Shown in pieces: positions 38,136 through 46,449 of a stretch of 64,000 nucleotides of DNA. The notes under the pieces are model-generated. The model made no database searches. It saw only the letters and a list, made by a program, of their open reading frames with translations, and was not told where the DNA came from. Location of the stretch: the NCBI GenBank assembly GCA_023701135.1, contig JAMPXP010000010.1, positions 62,001 to 126,000 on the forward strand, given 5' to 3'. Every line of letters starts with the position of its first letter. The stretch's first letter is position 1. Both the position numbers and the translations under genes were made by a program. This DNA is from Desulfobacula sp. (GTDB lineage: Bacteria; Desulfobacterota; Desulfobacteria; Desulfobacterales; Desulfobacteraceae).

Positions 38136-38975
38136 ATGATCATTGATTCTCATACCCATCTTTTTCCGGAAAAAATCAAACAGGACCGCTCCCTCTATTT
38201 TGAAAAAGAACCCGAATTCAAACTCCTTTACAATTCCCCGAAAGCAAGAATCAGTCTTACCGATGAACTGATCCTAAATATGGATCTTCACAGGGTGGAT
38301 ATGTCCGTTGTCTCCGGGTTCCCCTGGCGAACCCCGGATCTGATCCGGATGAATAATGATGCTGTCATCGAAGCGGTCCATCGTTTTCCCGGCAGATTAA
38401 AGGGCCTTGCCTGCTTTGATGTTGCATGGGAAGGGGCCGCCGATGAAACACAAAGATGCATTGATGCGGGACTCAGCGGAGCAGGAGAACTGGCCTTCTA
38501 CCTTTCCGGCATCGACAAGGAAGCCTTATCTTTTCTTGAGCCGGTCATGGCCGTATTAAGGGAAAACCATCATCTGCCCTGCATGATCCACACCAATGAG
38601 CCTGTGGGACACCCCTATCCGGGGAAAACCCCCATTACCCTGGAACAGATCTATACCCTGGCCAAGACCTTTCCAGACAACAGAATTATTTTGGCCCACT
38701 GGGGCGGCGGCATTTTGTTTTACAATATCATGAAAAAACAAACCAAGGACATTTTAAAAAACATCTGGTATGATACGGCTGCCTCGCCCTTTTTATTTGA
38801 TTCCCGGATTTATGATATGGCCGCCATTGCCGGTGTGATTGAAAAAGTGCTGTTCGGCACTGATTTCCCGCTTTTGACCCCGGACCGGTATTATAAGGAT
38901 CTGGACGATTCCCGGATCACGGATAGGCAAAGAGCGATGGTATTGGGAGAAAATGCCGGTCTGCTATTTGGCTGA
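38136..38975 (+). CDS. Amidohydrolase-2 family metal-dependent hydrolase
   Basis: A 279-residue TIM-barrel protein of the ACMSD/amidohydrolase-2 group. MIIDSHTHLFP gives the H-x-H metal pair, MIHTNEPVGHPYPG and ILAHWGGG the further histidines, and LFGTDFPLL the conserved aspartate. Family members are hydrolases or non-oxidative decarboxylases of aromatic and carboxylic compounds; the substrate is unknown. It is divergent from the tetrapyrrole operon and appears to be monocistronic. Confidence 0.8.
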   Translation: MIIDSHTHLFPEKIKQDRSLYFEKEPEFKLLYNSPKARISLTDELILNMDLHRVDMSVVSGFPWRTPDLIRMNNDAVIEAVHRFPGRLKGLACFDVAWEGAADETQRCIDAGLSGAGELAFYLSGIDKEALSFLEPVMAVLRENHHLPCMIHTNEPVGHPYPGKTPITLEQIYTLAKTFPDNRIILAHWGGGILFYNIMKKQTKDILKNIWYDTAASPFLFDSRIYDMAAIAGVIEKVLFGTDFPLLTPDRYYKDLDDSRITDRQRAMVLGENAGLLFG

Positions 38976-38979
38976 CGGT

Positions 38980-39066
38980 TTTTGACAGACGAATGTGGAA
39001 CTGATTATTGCCATTGGTCTTTTTTATTTCCGCTGTCCTGCAGCAAATCAAGCTTGTCTGTCAAAA
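38980..39066. repeat. Spaced 11-base inverted repeat in the amidohydrolase/ald gap
   Basis: TTTTGACAGAC (38980-38990) and GTCTGTCAAAA (39056-39066) are perfect inverses 65 bases apart. The 292-base gap is otherwise AT-rich with no gene. Role unknown; chance is not excluded. Confidence 0.35.
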
Positions 39067-39208
39067 GTGGTTTAAATTCATTCCATGTATTAAAAAATCG
39101 AGTCTTGCTGCATTTTTATGATTTGTTTATAATATAAATAATTTCAATGAGTTGCATTTTTTTTAGGATTATTATGGCTGTGGCAGGCTATTTGCTAAAT
39201 TAAAGCCA

Positions 39209-39237
39209 TTGACAAAATAAAAGAGCAGTTGTTTTAA
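39209..39237 (+). promoter_or_regulatory. Possible ald promoter
   Basis: A perfect TTGACA (39209-39214) is followed 17 bases later by TTTTAA, a weak -10. It ends 30 bases before the alanine dehydrogenase start. Confidence 0.35.
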
Positions 39238-39267
39238 AACTTTTTCTCTAAATTAAGGAGCAAGGCG

Positions 39268-40377
39268 ATGATTGTAGGAATTCTTAAAGAAATCAAACCC
39301 CAGGAAAATCGTGTATGCATGACGCCGTCCGGAGTCGATATGATGAAACGAAGAGGTCATACGGTTTACGTTGAAAAGAATGCCGGTATGGGCTCCGGAT
39401 TTGAAGATCAGCAGTATATTGAAGCCGGTGCAACCATTCTGGATACTGCAAAAGAAATTTACAGCATCTCCGATATGGTCATGCATGTAAAAGAGCCTCA
39501 ACCATCAGAATTCGCCATGATCAAAAAAGGACAGATCCTTTTTACCTATCTTCACCTGGCCGCAGATAAGGACCTCACCCTTGCGCTATTGAAAACAGGC
39601 TCCATCGGCATTGCCTATGAAACCATAGAAGATAGCAGGGGCGGATTGCCCCTGCTCGCTCCCATGAGCGAAGTGGCCGGACGGCTGGCTGCCCAGCAGG
39701 GAGCAAAATATCTTGAAAGAACCTTTGGCGGCAGAGGGTTGCTGCTGGGCGGCGTAACCGGAACCCCGTCCGCAGATGTTCTGGTGATCGGCGGCGGAGT
39801 GGTCGGTATCCACGCAGCAAAAGTAGCCTGCGGCATGGGCGCCAATGTCATTATCCTGGATATGAACATTGACAGACTGAGATACCTTTCTGAAATTATG
39901 CCGGCCAATTGCCAGTCTCTCATGTCATCTCCCGCCTTGATCAGAGAGCTTGTCAAAAAAGCGGACCTGGTTATCGGAGCAGTGCTGGTGGCCGGTGCAA
40001 AGGCCCCCAAATTAATAACCCGGGACATGCTTCAAACCATGAAAAAAGGATCTGTCATTGTTGATGTGGCCATTGATCAGGGAGGCTGCTTTGAAACCTC
40101 CAAACCGACCACCCATAATGATCCTGTCTATGAAATTGACGGGGTTATCCACTACAGTGTCGCCAACATGCCCGGTGCTGTTCCCCTGACTTCCACCATC
40201 GCCCTGACCAATGCCACCCTGCCCTATGCCTTAAAAATTGCCGATAAGGGTTGGAAATCGGTTTGTGAGGACAAAGGCTTTGCAAAAGGGATCAATTATA
40301 TTGGCAACAAACTGGTCTGCAAACCGGTTGCAGATGCCTTCAATATAGAATATTCAGCGCTTGAGAATTTGATATAA
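39268..40377 (+). CDS. ald: Alanine dehydrogenase
   Basis: NAD-dependent interconversion of L-alanine with pyruvate and ammonia. MIVGILKEIKPQENRVCMTP is the family start, FTYLHLAADK contains the catalytic histidine near residue 96, and VLVIGGGVVGIHAAKVACGMG is the NAD loop. NMPGAVPLTSTIALTNATLPY is the C-terminal signature. The length of 369 residues is typical. AAGGAG lies 8-10 bases before the ATG. It converges with phoR over an 85-base gap holding a hairpin. Confidence 0.96.
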   Translation: MIVGILKEIKPQENRVCMTPSGVDMMKRRGHTVYVEKNAGMGSGFEDQQYIEAGATILDTAKEIYSISDMVMHVKEPQPSEFAMIKKGQILFTYLHLAADKDLTLALLKTGSIGIAYETIEDSRGGLPLLAPMSEVAGRLAAQQGAKYLERTFGGRGLLLGGVTGTPSADVLVIGGGVVGIHAAKVACGMGANVIILDMNIDRLRYLSEIMPANCQSLMSSPALIRELVKKADLVIGAVLVAGAKAPKLITRDMLQTMKKGSVIVDVAIDQGGCFETSKPTTHNDPVYEIDGVIHYSVANMPGAVPLTSTIALTNATLPYALKIADKGWKSVCEDKGFAKGINYIGNKLVCKPVADAFNIEYSALENLI

Positions 40378-40383
40378 CAGACA

Positions 40384-40422
40384 AGACCGGCTCCCCTGGC
40401 TCAAAGGCGGGGGAGTCGGTCT
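40384..40422. terminator. Hairpin between convergent ald and phoR
   Basis: AGACCGGCTCCCC pairs with GGGGAGTCGGTCT: a 13-base GC-rich stem with one G-U pair and a 13-base loop, starting seven bases after the ald stop. No T-run follows on either strand, so factor-independent termination is doubtful, but it may protect the ald 3' end. Confidence 0.45.
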
Positions 40423-40462
40423 GATCCCATGGCGCGGGGCTGCCGGAGCATCATCGGCAGGC

Positions 40463-42244
40463 TCAGACTGCCGGTATGCTGATCTTAAAGGTGGAACCTT
40501 TTCCCCTAGTGCTCCGGACATCAATTTTTCCATGGTGGTACTGGACAATATGTTTGACAATGGCAAGACCAAGACCTGTTCCGCCCTGGTTACGGCTTCT
40601 GGATCTGTCCACCCGGTAAAACCGGTTGAAAATCTGGGGCAGATGCTCTTGATCAATGCCGCACCCGTTATCCTGGACAATGATATCGGTAAAGGCCTTG
40701 TTTTTTGTCACTCCTATGGCAATGACCTTGTCTTCCGAGCTGTATTTGACGGCATTGTCCACCAGATTGAGGATGGCCTGTTCCATGAGGATGGGATCCA
40801 CCATAACCGTCAATTCCTCAGGGCAGTCAATACTCAGGGTGATGTTTTTGGCCCTGATAGCGCTTTCCAGGGAATTGACGGCATCTTGGATCAGGTTCGC
40901 CAAATTGTGGCGTTCAAAACGGACAGGGGTTCCCTGAAGGCGCTCAAGCCTTGAAAGAGAAAGCAGATCATTGATCAGGGCAACCATGCGGTTGACATTT
41001 TTTTCAATGATATTCAAAAATTTTCCGGCTTCTTCCGTATTCTTTTCCAGGAGCATTTCCTGCAGGGTTTCAATAAACCCCTGTATGGACGTTAAAGGGG
41101 TTTTCAGCTCATGGGACACATTGGCGGCAAATTCCTTGTGCATTTTTTCAAGACGCCTGATCCGGGTGATATCATGGACAATCATCAATGTTCCCATACG
41201 ACGATTTCTGTTGTCATAAAGGGCCGAGGAATGGATATTCAGAATCAGGTCCTCATCCCCTGAAATCAGGATATCTTCCTCCATTGGGTCATGGGTTTCC
41301 AGGGCGTTCTGAATGAATCTCTGGAATTCGACATTTCTTGCCGCCTCAAGGATGTAACGGCCTTTCAATTCATGGGCGGCAAAGCCGAAAATCTTTGCCG
41401 CGGCCCGGTTGATGGTGATGATCCGTTGATCCTTATCGATGGCAATGACACCTTCCTGCATGCTGACATGAACCGCTTCCAGCTCCCTGGTGCGATTTTC
41501 ACATGCCTTGATCTTTTCATCCAGGCTTTCCGCCATGTGATTCATGGTGACGGCCAGTTCAGCCAGTTCTTCAGAATCCGGAACCGCCATTCGAGAGTTC
41601 AGGTTTCCCTTGGCAAATTCCGCCGCACCTTTTTTCATTTCCTCCATGGGCCGGGTTAAATGCCTTGATACAAGAAGACTTACAACGGCAGCAAGAAGAA
41701 TCGTCGCCAGCATGGCCAAAAATATGCTGTTCCGCACGGAACGTATTTTATCATCAATGACCGACACGGAAAGGGAAGTCCTGACAACGGCGATGATGGT
41801 TCCGTCCCTGATCACGGGCAGGGCGATATACAGCATGGTTTTATCCAGGGTTGAACTGTATCTTCGGGATATCCCCTCTTTCCCTTTGAAGGCGGTCATG
41901 ATTTCCGGCCGCGTCAAATGGTTTTCCATGAGGTCTGTTTCACCAAAAGAATCACCAATCACGGTTCCGGATGGAAGAATGACCGTGACCCTTGTTCCGG
42001 TCCTGTCTCCAATGTTTTTGCACTGGTCATTAATATCCTTGATGTTTTGAGGATCGACCGCAAGGATATCCGCGAATTGATTCTGCAGAAGTTTTGCCCT
42101 GATCATCAATTCCTTTTCTGAATTCTCAAGAAAAAAGGTTTTAAAATAACTGGTCGAATAAGAGGCCACTGCAGACAGGGAAAGAACAACTATCACCAGA
42201 AAAGCGGGGAAAATCTGCCGGATGAGCTTTGTTTTTTTATTCAT
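40463..42244 (-). CDS. phoR: Phosphate-regulon-type sensor histidine kinase PhoR
   Basis: A 593-residue membrane kinase. N-terminal transmembrane helix, an extracytoplasmic region of about 135 residues (larger than in E. coli PhoR), a second transmembrane helix near 175-195, HAMP, PAS (VSMQEGVIAIDKDQRIITIN), HisKA with H378 in FAANVSHELKTPLTS, and an HATPase with NLVDNAVKYS, DNGCGID and GGTGLGLAI. The gene follows phoB by five bases. Phosphate sensing is inferred from the PhoU and PhoB neighbours. Confidence 0.92.
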   Translation of the reverse strand: MNKKTKLIRQIFPAFLVIVVLSLSAVASYSTSYFKTFFLENSEKELMIRAKLLQNQFADILAVDPQNIKDINDQCKNIGDRTGTRVTVILPSGTVIGDSFGETDLMENHLTRPEIMTAFKGKEGISRRYSSTLDKTMLYIALPVIRDGTIIAVVRTSLSVSVIDDKIRSVRNSIFLAMLATILLAAVVSLLVSRHLTRPMEEMKKGAAEFAKGNLNSRMAVPDSEELAELAVTMNHMAESLDEKIKACENRTRELEAVHVSMQEGVIAIDKDQRIITINRAAAKIFGFAAHELKGRYILEAARNVEFQRFIQNALETHDPMEEDILISGDEDLILNIHSSALYDNRNRRMGTLMIVHDITRIRRLEKMHKEFAANVSHELKTPLTSIQGFIETLQEMLLEKNTEEAGKFLNIIEKNVNRMVALINDLLSLSRLERLQGTPVRFERHNLANLIQDAVNSLESAIRAKNITLSIDCPEELTVMVDPILMEQAILNLVDNAVKYSSEDKVIAIGVTKNKAFTDIIVQDNGCGIDQEHLPQIFNRFYRVDRSRSRNQGGTGLGLAIVKHIVQYHHGKIDVRSTRGKGSTFKISIPAV

Positions 42245-42249
42245 GGCGG

Positions 42250-42939
42250 CTATTCTCTGAACCGGTAACCGACGCCCCTGACGGTCTCAATGACTTCGGC
42301 ATAATGTTTGAGTTTTTTGCGCAACCCGACAATCACCACATCAATACTCCTTTCCGTCACGGCATAGTTCTCCCCCCGGATGGCATCCACAATCTGTCCC
42401 CGGGTAAATACCCACCCTTTTTTATTGGCCAGAAAGGACAAGAGTTCAAATTCGGAAAGGGTCAGATCCAGAGCGTTTCCTTCGAGGGTCACAAGATGCC
42501 GGGTCCGGTCAATGATCAGATCCCCTTCCTGTTTTATCTTTTCAGATTCAGTCTCGGATTCTTTCCGGCGCCGCCGCAGAATAGCCCGGATTCTTGCCGT
42601 CAGGACTTTGGGGCTGAACGGTTTTGAAATATAATCATTGGCCCCCAGTTCAAGCCCCGTGATGATATCGGATTCCTCTCCCTTGGCGGTCAGAATAACA
42701 ATGGGCAGATCACGGGTCTGGTCATTGCTTCTCAGATACCGGGTCACCTCAAGGCCGTCCATTCCGGGGAGCATGAGATCCAGAACAATGAGATCAGGTC
42801 TGGCCTGTTTTGCGATTTTAATGGCCTGCTCACCGGCCTCGGCCGTCAGAATGGAATATCCCTCATTTTTCAGATTATATTGGATCAGTTCAATGATGTC
42901 TTCTTCATCATCAACAATCAGGATGGTTTCTTTTGTCAT
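42250..42939 (-). CDS. phoB: Phosphate regulon response regulator PhoB
   Basis: A 229-residue OmpR-type regulator. The receiver has the acidic pair at D10/D11, D54 (IVLDLMLPGMDG), T in VILTAKG and K in ISKPFSP. The C-terminal winged helix contains LTLSEFELLSFLANKKGWVFTR and the recognition helix ERSIDVVIVGLRKKL with VRGVGYRF. It lies between phoU and phoR. A Pho-box-like element precedes phoU, so autoregulation of the three genes is likely. Confidence 0.93.
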   Translation of the reverse strand: MTKETILIVDDEEDIIELIQYNLKNEGYSILTAEAGEQAIKIAKQARPDLIVLDLMLPGMDGLEVTRYLRSNDQTRDLPIVILTAKGEESDIITGLELGANDYISKPFSPKVLTARIRAILRRRRKESETESEKIKQEGDLIIDRTRHLVTLEGNALDLTLSEFELLSFLANKKGWVFTRGQIVDAIRGENYAVTERSIDVVIVGLRKKLKHYAEVIETVRGVGYRFRE

Positions 42940-43023
42940 ATTTTCCCCGATATTTTTCCATGTTTTTCACCAGATCTAATTTTGTCTTGTCTGCTTGTCA
43001 ATGTAAATTATGTTCCTGCGGCC

Positions 43024-43671
43024 CTATTGATGCCTTACGATCTCGCCTTCTATGAGGTAAATGACCTCTTCAGCAATATTGGTGGTATGGTCTCCGATTC
43101 TTTCCAAATGCCTTGAAATCAGATACATATTGATGATTTCCCCCACCATTTCCGGCCGACGTTGAATATCTTTTTTCATGGTCTCATAGGCCTCGTTTCT
43201 CATGGCATTCACTATCTGATCCATATCCCGGACATCATAGGCCATGTCCACATCCATTCGGACAAGGGCATCAAGGCTTTTTCTCAGCATTTTCGCAGCC
43301 TGATCCGCCATGGGGGCATAATCATATTTAAATATGCCCGGATCATGGGAAGAAATGATGAACCGCTTGGCTATATTGCATGCATAATCTGCAATCCGTT
43401 CAAGATCATTGTTGATTTTGATGACCGCCACAATAAAACGCAAATCCGTTGCAACGGGCTGGTGTAAGGCAAGGATTTTAAGACATTCCTCTTCCACCTC
43501 AATCTCCCGCCGGTCAATCTCGACATCCGTATCCATAATATGCTGGGCCATGACCTGATCTCCTGTTCTGACGGCATGAATGGCCTTTTGAAATCGATCT
43601 TCCACCATGGCCCCGAGGCAGAGAATTTCCTTTTTGATTTTTTCCATTTCTCTTAACAGGTGAACGCTCAT
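43024..43671 (-). CDS. phoU: Phosphate signalling protein PhoU
   Basis: A 215-residue protein of two repeated three-helix bundles. The repeats carry the metal-binding E/DxxxD pattern: NDLERIADYACNIAKR in the first and HLERIGDHTTNIAEE in the second. PhoU normally links the Pst transporter to PhoR; here no pst gene lies within the window. It is the first gene of phoU-phoB-phoR, about 70 bases downstream of the predicted start site. Confidence 0.95.
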   Translation of the reverse strand: MSVHLLREMEKIKKEILCLGAMVEDRFQKAIHAVRTGDQVMAQHIMDTDVEIDRREIEVEEECLKILALHQPVATDLRFIVAVIKINNDLERIADYACNIAKRFIISSHDPGIFKYDYAPMADQAAKMLRKSLDALVRMDVDMAYDVRDMDQIVNAMRNEAYETMKKDIQRRPEMVGEIINMYLISRHLERIGDHTTNIAEEVIYLIEGEIVRHQ

Positions 43672-43748
43672 CCCTTATCTCCTTAACCCCTATGATTGCA
43701 TCATGTTTTTTAAAAAAGCACTGGTCCTCAGGTTAGAAAACTACGACA

Positions 43749-43781
43749 ATTATATTAGAATTTTGTTAAACTTATGTTAAA
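43749..43781 (-). promoter_or_regulatory. Pho-box promoter of phoU-phoB-phoR
   Basis: On the minus strand TTTAACA (43781-43775) is repeated after four bases (43770-43764), an 11-base period like the seven-plus-four layout of PhoB sites. Nine bases on comes a perfect TATAAT (43754-43749), and no separate -35 is needed. The repeat sequence differs from E. coli CTGTCAT and recalls the TTAACA of Bacillus PhoP boxes. Confidence 0.65.
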
Positions 43782-43793
43782 GGCGGATTAAAA

Positions 43794-44237
43794 TCAGGGG
43801 GTGATAATTTTTTCGAGAAAGAGGATGTTTCCCTTTTCGTTATAGGAACAACTGCTGAAATAGGTCCCCATGATAATGATACCGCGGCCGTGTTCCCGAT
43901 CATCGTCAAGGATTTCATTGCGCTGTTCCCGCCAATCAAATCCTTTTCCTTCATCTTCAATCATCATTTTAATCATTTCTTTGTTGATGATGCTCAATTC
44001 AAACCTGACAATTTTACCGGGATCACCCTCGTTTCCATGACGTACGGCATTGGTCAATCCCTCCCGGATCACCAACTGGATGGGGAACAAATGCTTTTCA
44101 ATTCCGGCAACGGTTGAACGAAGGTACTGATCGGTCTCTTCGCAGACCGCATCAATATTCTCCATGGTGGATGAGAAATCAAACCGGATGAAATCTTTTG
44201 CTTTAAAAACATCAACGTTTGATTTTTTCACTGCCAT
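43794..44237 (-). CDS. RsbW-type ATP-binding protein (anti-sigma-factor kinase family)
   Basis: A 147-residue single HATPase_c domain. NAVRHGNEGDPGKIV supplies the N-box, DEGKGFDW the G1 box, and HGRGIIIM the G2 box. This is the serine-kinase fold of partner-switch modules. GGAGG nine bases before the ATG at 44237 sets the start; the longer frame to 44309 overlaps the phosphatase gene. It follows the receiver-PP2C gene by four bases, so the two proteins probably act on one STAS substrate, which is not adjacent. Confidence 0.88.
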   Translation of the reverse strand: MAVKKSNVDVFKAKDFIRFDFSSTMENIDAVCEETDQYLRSTVAGIEKHLFPIQLVIREGLTNAVRHGNEGDPGKIVRFELSIINKEMIKMMIEDEGKGFDWREQRNEILDDDREHGRGIIIMGTYFSSCSYNEKGNILFLEKIITP

Positions 44238-44241
44238 GGGG

Positions 44242-45363
44242 TCATACCTCCACACATAACACAACAATATCATCTTCAGGCGACCCCTCTTTCCCGAAAA
44301 GATGGTCAATCAGCGCTTCCGGCGCCTCTTCATAGGGAAGGCCCGCAATCTCCCGGTAGACGGGAAGAAGACTGTCAGCCCCATTTACCCAGGTAATTTT
44401 GTTTTCTGCAGATTCAACAAGCCCGTCCGAATAGATAAAAAACCTGTCCCCTGGCGATACGGTAAGGATTTGGGAGCCGAAATGAGCATCTTTGAACATA
44501 CCCAGGATATCCCCTTCCGTTTTGATCAGAAAAGGTTCTCCGTTTACCGGCAGACAGACCACCGGCGGATGGCCCGCATTAATGATGGTCAATTTGCGGG
44601 TCGTCCTGTTGATATGCATATAGCAAGCCGTCAAATATTTTCCCGGAGGCATGATTTCCACCAGAACGTCATTGATCATTTTCATGCTTTCCATGGGTGA
44701 ATACACCGGGGTGCAGTTCTGGGCCAACAATGCTTTTACCGATGCGGTCAAATAGCTTGTTTTAATATCATGCCCGGAAAAATCAGCTACAAAATATCCT
44801 TTTATATTCTCTGAAATATTCAGAATATCATAAAAATCACCGCCGGCTTCTTCAAGGGCCTTATAATAGACACTGAACCTTGCGCTGGGATTATCTGCCG
44901 GTGTCGGCAGCATGGAGACCTGGGCCTCGGTCAATTGCCTGAGTTTCGCAGCCTGGACCGCAATAAGCGAATTGGTGGCAATGGAGAGTTTCAAATGGAT
45001 CCTGACCCTTGCCAGGACCTCAAGGGGATGAAAGGGCTTGGTAATATAATCCACTGCTCCCAGATCAAACCCCTTTAGCTTTGAATCGACTTCGCTGACG
45101 CCTGTCAGAAATAATACTGGAATGGCATTGGTTTCCGAGCCGTCTTTGAGTTTCCGGATCACATCGAACCCGCTTTCACCAGGCATTTCAATATCCAAAA
45201 GAATCAAATCCGGTTTCTCCCTCTGAGCCAGAGCCCTGGCATCGGGACCGTTGTCCGCACAAAAAATCCTGTATCCTTCTTTAGACAGAGCTTTTTCTAT
45301 GAGCCTCAGATTCAACAGGTTGTCATCAACAACGAGTACGGTATACGACTGCTTTTGCTCCAT
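44242..45363 (-). CDS. Response regulator with PP2C-type (SpoIIE/RsbU) phosphatase domain
   Basis: A 373-residue protein. The N-terminal receiver has D14/D15-type acids, D57 (LILLDIEMPGESG), and K in YITKPFHP. A helical linker leads to a SpoIIE-type phosphatase from about residue 165 (EEAGGDFYDI, FVADFSGHD, INAGHPPVV, FFIYSDGLVE). Phosphorylation of the receiver probably switches the phosphatase, releasing a STAS protein from inhibition. The Hpt gene lies five bases upstream and the anti-sigma-type kinase gene four bases downstream. Confidence 0.92.
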   Translation of the reverse strand: MEQKQSYTVLVVDDNLLNLRLIEKALSKEGYRIFCADNGPDARALAQREKPDLILLDIEMPGESGFDVIRKLKDGSETNAIPVLFLTGVSEVDSKLKGFDLGAVDYITKPFHPLEVLARVRIHLKLSIATNSLIAVQAAKLRQLTEAQVSMLPTPADNPSARFSVYYKALEEAGGDFYDILNISENIKGYFVADFSGHDIKTSYLTASVKALLAQNCTPVYSPMESMKMINDVLVEIMPPGKYLTACYMHINRTTRKLTIINAGHPPVVCLPVNGEPFLIKTEGDILGMFKDAHFGSQILTVSPGDRFFIYSDGLVESAENKITWVNGADSLLPVYREIAGLPYEEAPEALIDHLFGKEGSPEDDIVVLCVEV

Positions 45364-45368
45364 GGTAT

Positions 45369-45674
45369 TTACCCTATAAGCGCATTGACCTTTTTTTCAA
45401 GATCACGGATATAAACATCAAAATTATCAAGGCTGCCACCCTTGGCCTGCCTCTCCATCTCTCCGGCAAGAGAAAAAATCTCATCAAACCCCAGATTCCC
45501 GGCTGCCCCTTTAATGGAGTGGGATGCTGCGGCTGCATCGGCAGGGCTATGGCCTAAAACCCCGTTTTTGATTTTTTTGATATCGGAACGGGTAGTGGTT
45601 ATAAAAAGCTCAGCAAGCTCCTTAAATTCCTCTTTATCGATCCCCAGCCGCAGGGCAAGATCACTAAAATCCAT
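45369..45674 (-). CDS. Hpt-domain phosphotransfer protein
   Basis: A 101-residue stand-alone Hpt. The phosphorylated histidine is H52 in ASHSIKGAAGNLGF, followed by a second helix LAGEMERQAKGG. AAGGAG five bases before the ATG at 45674 sets the start. It heads the Hpt / receiver-phosphatase / kinase trio, so it is the natural phosphoryl donor for the receiver next door; the upstream hybrid kinase is not adjacent. Confidence 0.9.
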   Translation of the reverse strand: MDFSDLALRLGIDKEEFKELAELFITTTRSDIKKIKNGVLGHSPADAAAASHSIKGAAGNLGFDEIFSLAGEMERQAKGGSLDNFDVYIRDLEKKVNALIG

Positions 45675-45819
45675 AAGGGCTCCTTGGTTGAAACATGAAT
45701 TGGAAATGGAAAGAAACAATACTGCAAAACTATAAAATTATTTTTTATTCTTGTAAACAGCCGTTTAAAAATCCGCTTCCTTTTTAAAGCCCCAAGTTTC
45801 CAAAGCCGGTAGTTTAAAA

Positions 45820-45850
45820 TTGACAAAATGAATAAAAGAATAATTTTAAT
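45820..45850 (+). promoter_or_regulatory. Promoter-like element ahead of the small zinc-binding gene
   Basis: A perfect TTGACA (45820-45825) and TTTAAT (45845-45850, five of six) are separated by a rather long 19-base spacer. The leader would be about 17 bases. Confidence 0.35.
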
Positions 45851-45872
45851 ACACCAGACAAAGGAGACACTA

Positions 45873-46046
45873 ATGGGAAAATGCAAAAAACATCCGGACC
45901 GGGAAACCCCTTATAAGTGTGAGAAATATGAAACCTATCTCTGCGGGGAATGCCTTGCCTGCAAAGACCAGAAGATTTACTGCAAACACAGAAGCTCATG
46001 TTCAGTCTATTTCACCACACAAAAAGGATTTGACAAAGAGGAATAA
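45873..46046 (+). CDS. Small cysteine-rich, B-box-like zinc-binding protein
   Basis: A 57-residue protein with nine cysteines and several histidines: CKKHPDRETPYKCEKYETYLC, then CGECLACKDQKIYCKHRSSC-type spacing. The C..H.......C..C.....C..C order resembles a B-box zinc finger, which is mostly a protein-binding module. AAGGAG lies before the ATG at 45873; the frame extends to 45828 without support. The next gene starts six bases after its stop, so the two probably work together. Function unknown. Confidence 0.75.
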   Translation: MGKCKKHPDRETPYKCEKYETYLCGECLACKDQKIYCKHRSSCSVYFTTQKGFDKEE

Positions 46047-46052
46047 TCTGTA

Positions 46053-46301
46053 ATGAAAAAAGACACCCATCATTTTATTCAGGAGTACAAGGGCCTCGGG
46101 GCCTTTGGCCTTGACCGGGAAACCGATGAGGAAACCCTCATGTTTTATCTTCAAAAATTTTCTGAGGATCTGTTTTTAAAAACCCTTCTCCCAAGATTAT
46201 CAAACCAGGAGCTTGAAGAACTCTATTTGTTCATTAATGCAAAACTGAAACAGCACATTTCCGAAGATGAATATCACAGCCTGTTTTTAAAGGATAGGTG
46301 A
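46053..46301 (+). CDS. Hypothetical helical protein, 82 residues
   Basis: No family recognised. It is soluble, acidic and largely helical by composition (TDEETLMFYLQKFSEDLFLKTLLPRLSNQELEELYLFINAKLKQH), with no cysteine. It starts six bases after the zinc-binding protein gene and is probably co-translated with it. The gene is followed by 439 bases without a supported gene. Confidence 0.65.
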   Translation: MKKDTHHFIQEYKGLGAFGLDRETDEETLMFYLQKFSEDLFLKTLLPRLSNQELEELYLFINAKLKQHISEDEYHSLFLKDR

Positions 46302-46355
46302 CACTGAACCCATTTTTTTTGCATCAACCCTGCCGCCAAAATATAGAACAAAATA

Positions 46356-46437
46356 GTTATTTTGGGTTATTTTTAGTTATTATTAATTAATAAATATTTT
46401 TTAAAAATTAATTATTGACAAATAATAACTAAAAATA
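46356..46437. repeat. Phased GTTATT repeats and 17-base inverted repeat over a promoter
   Basis: GTTATT recurs at 46356, 46366 and 46376, exactly one helical turn apart. The last copy lies within TATTTTTAGTTATTATT (46368-46384), whose exact inverse AATAATAACTAAAAATA occupies 46421-46437. The right arm fills the 17-base spacer of a promoter (46415-46443). The layout suggests an operator for the HTH-PBP regulator encoded downstream, but this was not matched to a known site. Confidence 0.55.
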
Positions 46438-46443
46438 TATTAA
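46415..46443 (+). promoter_or_regulatory. Promoter with operator arm in the spacer
   Basis: Perfect TTGACA (46415-46420), a 17-base spacer that is one arm of the inverted repeat, and TATTAA (46438-46443); TATATT at 46436 with a 15-base spacer is the alternative. A bound regulator would occlude polymerase directly. Confidence 0.5.
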
Positions 46444-46449
46444 ATGCCT

